A stretch of DNA of 64,000 nucleotides from Desulforhopalus singaporensis (lineage in GTDB: Bacteria; Desulfobacterota; Desulfobulbia; Desulfobulbales; Desulfocapsaceae): assembly GCF_900104445.1 (NCBI RefSeq), contig NZ_FNJI01000028.1, positions 1 through 64,000 of the forward strand, given 5' to 3'. Shown one piece after another: positions 8,203 through 17,539 of the stretch (positions within the stretch are counted from its first letter, which is position 1; every line of letters begins with the position of its first letter). A program made the translations under genes and the position numbers. The notes beneath the pieces were generated by a model, which saw only the letters and a program-made list of their open reading frames with translations, was not told the DNA's origin and made no database searches.

Positions 8203-9714
8203 GTGGCTCAAGATCCGCCGGATATTTTCGATTTATGCGTACTGGGATGCGGCCCCGCAGGGTTTGCCGGGGCAATGCGGGCTCTGGATTTCGGCAAACA
8301 TGTCTGCATCATCGAGGCGGCTGAAATCGGAGGTACCGGCATCATGTGGGGCGCCCTCGCCTCCAAGACCATGTGGGAAATAGCCAAGGACTATGCGATC
8401 GCCAACAAGCAGGACCGGGGGTATCGGGTTCACGGGATCTCGGTAGACTACTGCGAGGTGCGCAGGACCGTACTCCAGGCGGCAAAAGAAAAGCAGTACC
8501 AGATGCTTTCACAAATCGAAAGCTATTCCCCAAACAGGTGGGACGGCCCCGGGTCACTGACGCTGAAGACCGGGTGGGGAAAATTTCTATCGAAAAACGA
8601 AGTTGAAATAACCTGCCCGGACGAAACCAGAGAAAGGGTAAAATCGCGTTACTTTCTTGTTTCCACAGGATCAAGACCGCGAAAAATCGACAATATTCTT
8701 CTTGATCAGGAACGGATATTCGACTCCGACGGAATCCTCAACCTTCAATGTTTTCCTGAACGACTGGTGATCATCGGCGCCGGGGTCATCGGTTGCGAGT
8801 ACGCAACCATCTTTTCAAATTTCGGCCAGACCAAGGTCTATCTTGTGGACCACGCCAAGAGGGTTATCCCCTATGAAGATGAAGACGTTTCGGACTTCGT
8901 CAAGAAAAACCTTGCCCGCAGCGGCGTCAAAATTATCCATTCGGCAAAGCTGCGCAATATTCTCCCCCAGGCCGGCTACCTCCAGGCGACACTCGACTTC
9001 AGGGAGGGACATTCCGAAATAATCGAAGCTGACGCCGCATTCATCTCCATAGGCCGCAGGTTCGACCCCTCGGGGCTGGGTCTTGAAAATCTGGGGATAG
9101 ATACGACCGGAACCAACATCTTGAAAACCGACGAAAACTGCTGCATAAAAGATAATATCTACGCGGCAGGAGACATCACCCACAACCCCGCTCTGGTCAA
9201 CATCGCCGAGATGGAGGGACGATACGCGGTAAAGCATATGTTCGGCAGAACCAGGTGGCCTCTTTCCTACCGGAACATGTCGACCGTCATGTTTTTCTAT
9301 CCGGCCGTTGCCGCGGTAGGTCTCAGTGAAAAGATGTGCCGCCAGAAAAAAATCCCGTTCAAGGTCGCCTACTACTCCAACGCCATGTGCAATCGCGCCA
9401 TCGCGATGCGGGCGACCCAAGGCTTCGTCAAGATTGTCGTCACCGACGATGAACAGCAGCGTATACTCGGTATGCGGGCGGCCGGTCCCCAGGTATCAAG
9501 CACCATAATGTCCATTGCCCATTTCATGGACCAGGGACAGGGTGTGCTTGACGTCCTGAAAAGCATTTATCCGCATCCTACCATCGTCGAGGGCATCGAA
9601 GAGTGTTTACGGATGCTGGTAAAAAAATCGATATTCAAGCCATACCCGTTCCCGGATCTTCTCAAAGTCAAGAGCTGGCACCCAGAAACCGGCTATGTTG
9701 ACGAGAAAAAATAG
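8203..9714 (+). CDS. FAD/NAD pyridine nucleotide-disulfide oxidoreductase family protein lacking redox cysteines
   Basis: A 503-residue flavoprotein with the fold order of dihydrolipoamide dehydrogenase and soluble transhydrogenase. An FAD motif G-C-G-P-A-G lies near residue 15, a central NAD motif I-G-A-G-V-I-G-C-E-Y near residue 190, the second FAD motif Y-A-A-G-D-I, and a C-terminal dimerisation domain with H-P-T. In the disulfide position, where relatives have GGTCxxxGCxPSK (or a single Cys in SthA), this protein has G-G-T-G-I-M-W-G-A-L-A-S-K, so both cysteines are absent. It therefore cannot do dithiol chemistry; NAD(P)H oxidation or transhydrogenation is more likely. GTG at 8203 has AAGGAG seven bases upstream. 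Position after fprA suggests, but does not show, a link to electron supply for O2/NO reduction. Confidence 0.85.
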   Translation: MAQDPPDIFDLCVLGCGPAGFAGAMRALDFGKHVCIIEAAEIGGTGIMWGALASKTMWEIAKDYAIANKQDRGYRVHGISVDYCEVRRTVLQAAKEKQYQMLSQIESYSPNRWDGPGSLTLKTGWGKFLSKNEVEITCPDETRERVKSRYFLVSTGSRPRKIDNILLDQERIFDSDGILNLQCFPERLVIIGAGVIGCEYATIFSNFGQTKVYLVDHAKRVIPYEDEDVSDFVKKNLARSGVKIIHSAKLRNILPQAGYLQATLDFREGHSEIIEADAAFISIGRRFDPSGLGLENLGIDTTGTNILKTDENCCIKDNIYAAGDITHNPALVNIAEMEGRYAVKHMFGRTRWPLSYRNMSTVMFFYPAVAAVGLSEKMCRQKKIPFKVAYYSNAMCNRAIAMRATQGFVKIVVTDDEQQRILGMRAAGPQVSSTIMSIAHFMDQGQGVLDVLKSIYPHPTIVEGIEECLRMLVKKSIFKPYPFPDLLKVKSWHPETGYVDEKK

Positions 9715-10007
9715 CACAGGCCAGGGCCAACTCATTTTCAACACCGTGAATCGGCGGCGTGGTCCTGTCCGCCCCGTGTCAGAACATTTCAGGAAAATTT
9801 TTGCGCCGGCCCGCCTGTTTTGTCATGGGGCGGCGGATCTCCTATGAAGAGCGCCAACAAAACCGGTGAAATAAACACCGTCCGCTTAAAAAAGTGGAAA
9901 CAAGAAAAGAAGTACGATAGGGTTAGCGGGTATCACTTCCCCGTTTTTTTTAGCGATCATGCCGCACCTGAACCTTTTTGGGTCACAACCAGCCTGAGGA
10001 CGAATCG
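9715..10007. other. intergenic region before the sensing locus
   Basis: About 290 bases with no convincing gene. A short GC hairpin followed by eight T residues (about 9929-9953) could terminate the upstream pair. I find no good -24/-12 pair here: a GG/GC pair around 9793 has only nine intervening bases. Confidence 0.3.
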
Positions 10008-11144
10008 TTGCAGAAAAAACCCATCGCCATTACAACGATCTTTTTACTTATCCTCTGGTCCTGTCTGCATACCGGAAGAGCATCCGGCAACACAAGAATC
10101 AGAAGTTACTACGGCACCTACGATGCCGCCGCCAGGACAGAGAGCTCTTTTTCGGCAGGCCTGCAAGGCCCCGTCACCGAAGAATGGCAGCCCTGGCACC
10201 CGGCAAAAAACTACCATGTCGGGGTGCTGTTCCCCCACATAAAAGACTCCTATTTCAGTACCGCAAACTACGGCATCGTTTCCCATGCCCGCAAACTTGG
10301 AATCAAAATCACCCTGTATACCGCAGGAGGCTACAACAATCTCGGAAACCAGAGGACACAGTTGCGCCATCTCGCGAACACCGATAAAGTTGACGGGATT
10401 CTGCTCACTTCAGTAGATTTCACCAGGATGGACCCCTACGTGGAGGAAGTCACCCAGGCTGGTATCCCGGTCGTGGCGCTCATAAACGACATTCATGCCC
10501 CGGCAATCAGCGCAAAGATTTTTGCTCCATTTTACGATATCGGCTACAAACTGGCTGAATATGTGCTCAACGATTCTACCTCGGACGTCGTAAAGGTAGC
10601 CATTTTTCCCGGGCCGGAAAATTCCGAATGGGCAACCGGTACCTATCAGGGATTTGCGGCAGCCATCTCCGCGCTTACGCCCCCTGGGCGAAAAATAGTA
10701 TTGCAGGAACCGCTTTACGGCGACACCAGGCCCGATGTTCAGCGGTTGCGGCTGGACACGTTGAACGCTGAGGAAAACCGCGACATCGACTATATCATCG
10801 GCAACGCGGTGGCAGCGGTGGAAGCGGTAAAATACCTCAAGGAAAATCCCGACATACATCCGGGGGCCAAAATCCTTTCCACCTATATCACCCTGACGGT
10901 TTACGATCAGATCCAGAAAGGATTCATCAAAGCGGCCCCGTCCGACCAGACCATATCCCAGTGCAGAATCGCCCTCGATATGATGGTCAGGATCCTGGAA
11001 GGACAGCAGCCGGGAAAAGACCTGCCGTTTCTCGCATTCCCGGAAATCCCTCTGATAACCCGGGACAATATTGACCGATTCAGCTTCCAATCGCTTTTCG
11101 GCGAGAAAGAGTTCACCCCCGTCGTCAAAGAATTCAACTTTTAA
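10008..11144 (+). CDS. TorT-like periplasmic substrate-binding sensor protein
   Basis: A type I periplasmic binding protein of about 378 residues that resembles TorT, the TMAO-binding partner of the TorS kinase. The TTG at 10008 is chosen because GAGGA lies seven bases upstream and the product then begins with a clean signal peptide (L-Q-K-K then a hydrophobic run). A TTG at 9978 lacks a ribosome-binding site. The mature part has the two-lobed sugar-binding-like fold with G-V-L-F-P-H-I-K-D-S-Y-F at the start of lobe 1 and D-G-I-L-L-T-S-V-D in the hinge region. It is followed after nine bases by a membrane histidine kinase and then a response regulator, so its job is probably ligand presentation to that kinase and not transport. 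The ligand is unknown; an N-methylated or ureido compound fits the context. Confidence 0.78.
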   Translation: MQKKPIAITTIFLLILWSCLHTGRASGNTRIRSYYGTYDAAARTESSFSAGLQGPVTEEWQPWHPAKNYHVGVLFPHIKDSYFSTANYGIVSHARKLGIKITLYTAGGYNNLGNQRTQLRHLANTDKVDGILLTSVDFTRMDPYVEEVTQAGIPVVALINDIHAPAISAKIFAPFYDIGYKLAEYVLNDSTSDVVKVAIFPGPENSEWATGTYQGFAAAISALTPPGRKIVLQEPLYGDTRPDVQRLRLDTLNAEENRDIDYIIGNAVAAVEAVKYLKENPDIHPGAKILSTYITLTVYDQIQKGFIKAAPSDQTISQCRIALDMMVRILEGQQPGKDLPFLAFPEIPLITRDNIDRFSFQSLFGEKEFTPVVKEFNF

Positions 11145-11153
11145 TACCAGGAA

Positions 11154-13439
11154 ATGGAAAACAGTCATCACCCGGCACGAAACAACGCTCCAGTAGTTGA
11201 TCTTTCACCGGATAAGAGCAGGAAAAACCGTTCGATTGCCAGAAGGCTCACCTTAGGGCTCATGCTCACCGTGGCAATGGTATCTTTTATCGTCGTTGCG
11301 GTGATCTACATGTATGAGGTCAAAAAAGCCAAAACGGACCTTGAGACCAGGGCGGACAACATCCTTTCGTACCAGATACGGGCACTTGAAATTCCGCTGT
11401 GGAATATTGATTACGACTATATCAAGATGATAGGCAAAACCATCTCGCAGAATGAGCCGATTGCCCACATTATCATCAAGGACCATTTCGGCCGTGTCGC
11501 CTACTCCATGGAAAAAAAAGACCTGGAGAGGTCGGTATACCGGTCCGGAACCATATATCACAACGGCGCCTACGTCGGAGAGGTGGCCCTGTCGCTCTCC
11601 ATTCGGTTCTACCAGAAAGACAATGAAAAACTCCTGTTCTCCTTTATCCTGATTATTTTTATCATCCTGATAACAATAGTTATCTTCTCTGGGCTGTTCA
11701 TCCACCTGATTCTCAAGCGGCCGCTCAGCAGCCTCAATCAGATCGTGCAGGCCTACGCCCAGGAAAAATACGACTACACCCTGCCCGACTACCGACCTTA
11801 CGTGGAATTCCAGGCTTTCAGTTCGGTACTGGAGCAGATGGGGACACGAATCAACGAACAGCTCAAGAAGCTGCAATCGGCGGAAGAGAAATATCGAAAT
11901 ATTTTTGAAAACGCCATTGAAGGTATTTTCCAATCCACGCACCAGGGGCGGTTCATCAGCATCAACCCGGCCATGGCCCATATGATGGGATACGACTCCC
12001 CGGAGGAAGTTCTCGCCTCCTACTACAACATCAGGACCGATTTTTATGTAAAACCCGAAGATCGCATCCTGCTCACCGGCCTGCTTGAAAAGAATGATCG
12101 CGTCTTTGAGTTTGAGACCAAGGTTCACCGCAAAGACGGCAACCAGATCACCGTAGCTATTTCCGCCAGAAACGTTCGCGACAGCGAAGGGACGCCACTT
12201 TATTACGAAGGATTCATGAGGGACATTACCGAGGAGAAAAGACTACAGAAACAGGCCGAACACCGGCTGCAGCAGGTTCTCCACGCGGACAAGCTGGCCT
12301 CCTTAGGTGAAGTGGTCGCCGGGGTCGCCCACGAAATCAACAACCCCAACAGCTTCATCACCTGCAACGTCCCCCTGCTTGAGGAGACGTGGCAGATCCT
12401 GAAACCTCTTCTTGACCATGACGCGAGACAAAACCCTGAAAAACTCCATTCCGGAATGACCCTCACCGAACTCTGCCTGGATATGGAAGAGATAATCGGG
12501 GCGATCAGGAGCGGCTCAGAACGAATCAATAAAATCGTCGTCAACCTGAAGGACTTCGTCCGTATCGACACCCGCCGAGAACCGGAGCCTGTCAACCTCA
12601 ACCTGGTCATTGAAAAAACATTTGCCATCATCGGCACCCAGGTGAGAAAATCGGTCAACAGCTCGAGGATCGATGTCGCCGACAACCTGCCCATGGTCAT
12701 GGGCTATTTCCAGAAATTTGAACAGATAGTGACCAACCTGGTGCTCAACGCGATAAACGCCATCGATGACAAGGACAAGGGACGGATAGTTGTCAGGACC
12801 GGGTATGACAGCGAGCACAGGAGGGTGGTGCTCCAGGTTGAAGACAACGGCTGCGGCATGGAACCCAAGGTGGTGGACCGCATTTTCGAGCCGTTTTTCA
12901 CCACCAGGCGAAACGAGGGAGGGACGGGGCTGGGGTTGTCGGTATCCTACAACCTTGCCAAGGAGAACAACGGCATCGTCGGAGTCCTCTCCAAGCCGGG
13001 AACGGGAACCTGTTTCACCCTGTTTTTTAGCGAAGAATCAACATCCGGTCTGCAAAAAGAAGAGCTGCGCCCTACCCTGCTGTACGCCGGCAACAATGAC
13101 CGGATACTGAAATCTCTCAAGGCGAACCTGAAGGAGTCTGCGGACATGGCGCTGGCGGTGCTGGGTGACGCCGACGATATTTTTGCGATTATAAAAAAGC
13201 GGCCGGAAATAGATATTATATTCTTGTCTTTTACAAGACTTGAGCCCGAGCAGTGGCAGCTGATATGGCGAATCACCAATACCTTTCCTCTGCTCACCCT
13301 GATCGTCTATTCCCGGTATCCGGAGGCAATAGAGCTCAAGCCCCCCGACATGCCGGCCCCCGAATACCTGCTATTTGAACCTTTTCGCTTTAAAACGATT
13401 GAAAACATAATTGACAACGCTACCAGGCTAAAACTATGA
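11154..13439 (+). CDS. membrane PAS sensor histidine kinase with degenerate C-terminal receiver
   Basis: A 761-residue sensor kinase. Two transmembrane helices (about 33-55 and 160-187) enclose a periplasmic domain of about 100 residues. Then come a HAMP-like linker, a PAS domain (about 240-360), a dimerisation helix with H393 in V-A-H-E-I-N-N-P, and an HATPase domain with N532 (L-N-A-I-N-A), D-N-G-C-G-M near 564-569 and G-G-T-G-L-G-L near 589-595. The last 120 residues look like a receiver domain, but the phospho-acceptor position reads I-I-F-L-S-F and the K-P-F motif is E-P-F, so it is a pseudo-receiver. The gene lies between the TorT-like protein and the response regulator, and its last codons overlap the regulator start by four bases. 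Confidence 0.88.
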   Translation: MENSHHPARNNAPVVDLSPDKSRKNRSIARRLTLGLMLTVAMVSFIVVAVIYMYEVKKAKTDLETRADNILSYQIRALEIPLWNIDYDYIKMIGKTISQNEPIAHIIIKDHFGRVAYSMEKKDLERSVYRSGTIYHNGAYVGEVALSLSIRFYQKDNEKLLFSFILIIFIILITIVIFSGLFIHLILKRPLSSLNQIVQAYAQEKYDYTLPDYRPYVEFQAFSSVLEQMGTRINEQLKKLQSAEEKYRNIFENAIEGIFQSTHQGRFISINPAMAHMMGYDSPEEVLASYYNIRTDFYVKPEDRILLTGLLEKNDRVFEFETKVHRKDGNQITVAISARNVRDSEGTPLYYEGFMRDITEEKRLQKQAEHRLQQVLHADKLASLGEVVAGVAHEINNPNSFITCNVPLLEETWQILKPLLDHDARQNPEKLHSGMTLTELCLDMEEIIGAIRSGSERINKIVVNLKDFVRIDTRREPEPVNLNLVIEKTFAIIGTQVRKSVNSSRIDVADNLPMVMGYFQKFEQIVTNLVLNAINAIDDKDKGRIVVRTGYDSEHRRVVLQVEDNGCGMEPKVVDRIFEPFFTTRRNEGGTGLGLSVSYNLAKENNGIVGVLSKPGTGTCFTLFFSEESTSGLQKEELRPTLLYAGNNDRILKSLKANLKESADMALAVLGDADDIFAIIKKRPEIDIIFLSFTRLEPEQWQLIWRITNTFPLLTLIVYSRYPEAIELKPPDMPAPEYLLFEPFRFKTIENIIDNATRLKL

Positions 13440-14797
13440 AAATATTAATCGTCGACGACGAACCGCTGGTACTTTCCTCCATCAAGCTCCTGCTCAGGCG
13501 ACGGGGGCTGCCCAAGGTGACAATCTGCGATAACGGTATCGAGGCGGTCGAGAAGATTAAAAACAACGATTTCGACATAGTCCTGCTCGATTATCTCATG
13601 CCCGAACTCGACGGACTCCAGGTTCTGGAGAAGGTAAAACCGTTCTGTCCCAATACCGAATTTATCATTTTAACGGCTGTTGACGATGTCGCCACAGCGG
13701 TAAAAGCCATCAGACTGGGATCCTTCGACTACCTGGTAAAGCCCATCGACAATGAACGGCTGCTGTTGACCATGGAAAGGGCTTACGAACATCTCGGGTT
13801 GCTCGCAGGGCTTGCCGGTTCCGGCGGAACCGGCAAGCCCTGCGAGGTCCCGGAACCGTTCTCAGAGATCATCTCCCAGGACCCGAGAATGCTGGAACTA
13901 CTCACCTTTGCACGAATCATGGGCAACAGCGGCAACCCCGTGCTTATTACCGGCGAGTCGGGAACCGGCAAAGAACTTTTGGCAAGAGGACTCCACAAGG
14001 TCGGCCCGGGAAGCGGAGGACCGTTTATCGCAGTCAATGTATCCGCCATTCCCGAATCCCTTTTTGAGAGCCAGTTTTTCGGCCATGCACGGGGAACATT
14101 TACCGGAGCGGAGCGGGATCACAAGGGTTTTTTTGAACAGGCAGACGGCGGAACCCTGTTTCTTGATGAGATCGGCGAACTTCCAATGAGGCTGCAGAGC
14201 AAGCTTCTTCGGGTTCTTGAAGACAAAATGGTAATCCCCGTTGGCGCCACCCAGCCGATACCTGTAAGGCTGCAGATCGTCTCGGCAACCAATATCGATA
14301 TGCAGACCGCACTGCAGGAAGGCAGCTTTCGGCTGGACCTGCTGTGCAGGCTTAAATCCGCCCATGTCCATCTCCCTCCCCTGAGGGAAAGAACCGGAGA
14401 TATTCCGCTACTGGCCGAACACTTCCTGCGGCGTGCGTGCGAAAAACACCACAAGACCATTAACGGCTTCAGTCCCGAAGCCATGGACCAGTTGTATCAG
14501 AAGGATTATCCCGGCAATATCCGCTCGCTGGCGCAGGAAATCGAAAACGCAGTGATTCTCTGTGACTCCGACTACATCCTGGGGCAGAATCCCGGGTGGC
14601 ATCAGGAAGAGGCTTCCCCCTCCTCCCCCCCGATGCTCTGCAGCCTCAAGGAGATCCGCAACAAACATGTCATCGACGTCCTCAACCACACCGGCGGCGA
14701 TCGCAAACAGGCGGCAAGAATCCTCGGGGTGACGCTCAGACATGTGCAGCGTATCTTGTCCCAGATAAAAGCCGACCAGCACCTCGAGGAGAAGTAA
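13436..14797 (+). CDS. sigma-54-dependent response regulator (NtrC family)
   Basis: A 453-residue regulator: receiver domain (1-120; D7/D8, phospho-acceptor D52, K102), AAA+ sigma-54 activation domain (about 143-375; Walker A G-E-S-G-T-G-K-E at 173-180, Walker B G-G-T-L-F-L-D-E-I) and a Fis-type HTH (about 405-445). The sigma-54-contacting loop reads G-T-F-T-G-A in place of the usual GAFTGA. ATG overlaps the kinase stop (ATGA), so kinase and regulator are translationally coupled. The linker after the receiver is encoded by a perfect 21-base inverted repeat. A plausible target is the adjacent convergent hyuA-hyuB operon, which has a -24/-12 promoter. This is inference from position. Confidence 0.92.
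   Translation: MKILIVDDEPLVLSSIKLLLRRRGLPKVTICDNGIEAVEKIKNNDFDIVLLDYLMPELDGLQVLEKVKPFCPNTEFIILTAVDDVATAVKAIRLGSFDYLVKPIDNERLLLTMERAYEHLGLLAGLAGSGGTGKPCEVPEPFSEIISQDPRMLELLTFARIMGNSGNPVLITGESGTGKELLARGLHKVGPGSGGPFIAVNVSAIPESLFESQFFGHARGTFTGAERDHKGFFEQADGGTLFLDEIGELPMRLQSKLLRVLEDKMVIPVGATQPIPVRLQIVSATNIDMQTALQEGSFRLDLLCRLKSAHVHLPPLRERTGDIPLLAEHFLRRACEKHHKTINGFSPEAMDQLYQKDYPGNIRSLAQEIENAVILCDSDYILGQNPGWHQEEASPSSPPMLCSLKEIRNKHVIDVLNHTGGDRKQAARILGVTLRHVQRILSQIKADQHLEEK
13802..13846. repeat. perfect 21-bp inverted repeat inside the regulator gene
   Basis: Arms 13802-13822 and 13826-13846 are exact reverse complements with a three-base GGC loop. They encode the glycine-rich linker between receiver and AAA+ domain. 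In RNA this would be a very stable hairpin within the coding region. Confidence 0.95.
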
Positions 14798-14834
14798 GGT
14801 ACCGGTCGGCTCGGGAAGAACTGAATTTTTTTGA

Positions 14835-14865
14835 GCAACCCCGGTATATACAGGGTTGCGCTTTT
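14835..14865 (+). terminator. weak terminator after the response regulator gene
   Basis: GCAACCC (14835-14841) pairs with GGGTTGC (14853-14859) around an 11-base loop and is followed by CGCTTTTG. It lies between convergent genes. The T tract is short. Confidence 0.4.
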
Positions 14866-14866
14866 G

Positions 14867-15499
14867 TTACGACGCCACCTCTTCAACAGAAAGCCGGCGT
14901 TGCAGATAGGAGCCGAGCGGACGGCCCATCGGGAATTTCATCCCGGCACCGTCGAAGATCCCCCCCACCGTCATTATGATGCCGAAAACACCGGCGACAA
15001 AAAACGACCAGCCACTGACGGGTATGAACTCGGTATATCCCCAGTAGATAAGGGCCAGGGTCGCCAGTCCGATATCAGCGGCCAGCACCGACAAGGAAGC
15101 TGCCGCGGGAGAGTATTTGATGAATACCGGCGTGGTCAGGATCAGCACCATGGCCAGCACCGCCCACTCGAACCCAAGGATTCTCGGGTCCAGCTGCCAC
15201 TGGTAGATCGGCGCGAAATAGCTGATCAGGTAACACTCTGCCGAACAAAACGCAAAAAAGGCCCCGAAATAGATCCAGGTGACACCGCCCGCCACATTGC
15301 TCAGCCTCAACTGACTTATTCCAGCCGTCAGGTAGGGGATGGTGCATGCCAGGGAAATCGCGGCCATAAAAAGCAATGCCCTGTCGTTTACCATCCCGCA
15401 AAGAGATGGCCAGGCAATCAGCGTGGCCATCGAATAGGCCATCCAGCCCGCCGGACCCGCGTCTGCGACTTTCACATTTACATTTATATTGTCATCCAT
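14867..15499 (-). CDS. GPR1/FUN34/YaaH-like acetate/small-carboxylate transporter family protein
   Basis: A membrane protein of about 210 residues with six predicted helices. Helix 1 contains G-P-A-G-W-M-A-Y-S-M, and mid-protein segments G-I-S-Q-L-R and Y-F-G-A-F-F-A-F resemble the AceTr family (acetate/succinate channels such as SatP). ATG at 15499 has AAAGGAA upstream and avoids a long overlap with hyuB. It is the third gene of the hyuA-hyuB operon, 68 bases after hyuB. A role in moving the acid or amide product across the membrane is inferred from position. Family assignment is by pattern, without alignment. Confidence 0.6.
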   Translation of the reverse strand: MDDNINVNVKVADAGPAGWMAYSMATLIAWPSLCGMVNDRALLFMAAISLACTIPYLTAGISQLRLSNVAGGVTWIYFGAFFAFCSAECYLISYFAPIYQWQLDPRILGFEWAVLAMVLILTTPVFIKYSPAAASLSVLAADIGLATLALIYWGYTEFIPVSGWSFFVAGVFGIIMTVGGIFDGAGMKFPMGRPLGSYLQRRLSVEEVAS

Positions 15500-15567
15500 T
15501 TTCCGTTCCTTTACCTTATGGTGGCAAAACGTCCCCCAAAAACAGATTCCGGGGGACGTCCTGTCGG

Positions 15568-17526
15568 TTATTCCCAGAACGCTATCGTCTTCTGTTCCAG
15601 CATTTCCCTGAACTGCCGGGTAGTCTCGACCAGAACCTCCCCGGTACCCCAGTCCATTATAACGCCGTGGCGGCGAATCACATCGAGGAGATCGATCTCC
15701 CCTAGGGCAAGACTCTTCTTCACCTCCATGGGATCCTTTCTCATCCAACCAATGCGATTGGCGCGGATGTAGGCGCGTTCTTTTTCCGTCGCCAGGTAAT
15801 CGACATCATAGTCGAGCAAGTCTTCATCGTTAACCCGGATCACCACCCCGTAATCCTTCATCGCCCTTTTCACCGAAACGTAGCCGTCAATGACATCCTC
15901 GAGCACCTCCTCGACAGAACGCTCCAGGGGATCGCCAAGACCTCCACCGCCGGCGGAAGGCCTGATGAAAGTGTCACCTTTCTTGACCGGGACACCTGAA
16001 AATATCGCCCCGAGAAACTCCTCGTTTTCGGTGTTCTTGTTTTTCCAGAGTCCCTGAGGAATAGAGGGCAATCCTCCCCAGATGCCGAAAGGTATGGACC
16101 TGGACCGGTCGCAGCAATAGGACATAACCGACTGTTCACAGTCCATGACGGTGCCGCCCTTGACCACACCGCATCCGCCCCGATGCTTACCCGGACCGGC
16201 AGAATCGGTCATGATCGCGTGCTCGCTTGTCAGCACCGGGCTGAGCCGCTCCTGACCTTCGCAGGGCTGGATGCTCAGTCCCAGTCCGAATACCGCCGCG
16301 GTCGCGTTGCAGCCATCTTTATGGGAGCGCGCTCCGTGTCCTCCCGCCATCCAGTCATACCACATGAAAAAAGTGTCGGAACTGGCGCGCCGGTCCCAGC
16401 CGCCGATAAGCAGGTATTCAAGGTTGAAAGCACATCCCATGGCCCGCTCCGGCATCATTTTCGACCACAGATCGATAACCGCCGCCTGCACCTTTTCATA
16501 CACTCCGGAGCAGAAGCCGGTCACCGCAACCGGCCAGGGGGCATTGACCACTGAATTCTCGGGCATTTTTATATCAAACGCCTTGAAAAATCCGGCATTA
16601 AGAGGGATATCGGGAAAGAAGGCCTTGGTTCCTGCAATAAGTGCAGAAAGTGTTGCCGGGTAGGCCGAATTGAGAAAACAGCCGATATAGTTGTGCGAGC
16701 CCTCAAGATCATAGGCGACTCTCTCGCCCTTGATTGTCATCTTTACCTTGATGGGGATGAGAGCTTCTGGCTGCTCCGGATCCTGATCGATAAAATCAAC
16801 GGTGTCCCAGGTGCCGTCTTCAAGCTCGGATATCCGCGCCTTAGTTATACGCTCTACATAATCCTGACACTCACGGGCGGCCTCTAGGACGGTATCCTTG
16901 CCATACTTGCTCACCAGCCGTAAAAATTCGCGCTGACCGACCATGGTAGCCTCCGCCTGGGCCCGCAGGTCGCCGAGACGATCCTCTGCTCCCCGCATGT
17001 TGGCCACCAGACAGTTTGCGACATCTCCGAGATACCTCCCCTTGTCCCATATCCTGGTCGGTGTAATCCGTGTCCCTTCGCCGTAGTGGTTCTTGGCCGA
17101 TATGTCAAAAGATCCGGGAACGGTTCCGCCGACATCGGCCCAGTGGCCGTTGGTGAGGGTAAACGCTACGATTTCACCTTCCCAGAAAACCGGTCTGACG
17201 ATCCTGACGTCGCAGAAATGGGTGCCGCCGACATAGGGGTCGTTGAAGATGAAGACATCACCTTCATGGATATCGTCGCCAAAGGTGTCGATAATAGCCT
17301 TGGCGGTAAGATGCAGGGTTCCCACGTGCACAGCTATGTCCTGGCTGCCCTGCATTATCGTATCACCGTTCACATCGCAGAGCGCCGAGCTGAAGTCTCG
17401 GCAATAGATGACAAAGGAATAGCAGGTCCTGAGGATCTGTTCGGACATCTGGTCCACCAGATTGCCAAACGCATTCTTTAAGACTTCAAAAGTTACCGGG
17501 TCCAGTCTCGATTCTACTTGTGCCAT
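15568..17526 (-). CDS. hyuB: hydantoinase B / N-methylhydantoinase subunit beta
   Basis: A 652-residue protein of the HyuB/oxoprolinase family. The N-terminus D-P-V-T-F-E-V-L-K-N-A-F and the metal-binding segments D-P-Y-V-G-G-T-H-F-C-D-V and T-N-G-H-W-A-D-V-G-G are family hallmarks, as is the C-terminal S-A-G-G-G-G-L-G-D-P. With HyuA it forms an ATP-dependent hydrolase that opens five-membered cyclic amides (N-methylhydantoin, 5-oxoproline), or in distant members an ATP-dependent carboxylase. ATG at 17526 has GGAGG and lies 13 bases after hyuA; an upstream in-frame extension would overlap hyuA and is rejected. In this window the natural idea is N-methylhydantoin (from creatinine) giving N-carbamoylsarcosine and then sarcosine, but no carbamoylsarcosine hydrolase is visible. 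Confidence 0.88.
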   Translation of the reverse strand: MAQVESRLDPVTFEVLKNAFGNLVDQMSEQILRTCYSFVIYCRDFSSALCDVNGDTIMQGSQDIAVHVGTLHLTAKAIIDTFGDDIHEGDVFIFNDPYVGGTHFCDVRIVRPVFWEGEIVAFTLTNGHWADVGGTVPGSFDISAKNHYGEGTRITPTRIWDKGRYLGDVANCLVANMRGAEDRLGDLRAQAEATMVGQREFLRLVSKYGKDTVLEAARECQDYVERITKARISELEDGTWDTVDFIDQDPEQPEALIPIKVKMTIKGERVAYDLEGSHNYIGCFLNSAYPATLSALIAGTKAFFPDIPLNAGFFKAFDIKMPENSVVNAPWPVAVTGFCSGVYEKVQAAVIDLWSKMMPERAMGCAFNLEYLLIGGWDRRASSDTFFMWYDWMAGGHGARSHKDGCNATAAVFGLGLSIQPCEGQERLSPVLTSEHAIMTDSAGPGKHRGGCGVVKGGTVMDCEQSVMSYCCDRSRSIPFGIWGGLPSIPQGLWKNKNTENEEFLGAIFSGVPVKKGDTFIRPSAGGGGLGDPLERSVEEVLEDVIDGYVSVKRAMKDYGVVIRVNDEDLLDYDVDYLATEKERAYIRANRIGWMRKDPMEVKKSLALGEIDLLDVIRRHGVIMDWGTGEVLVETTRQFREMLEQKTIAFWE

Positions 17527-17539
17527 TATATACGCCTCC

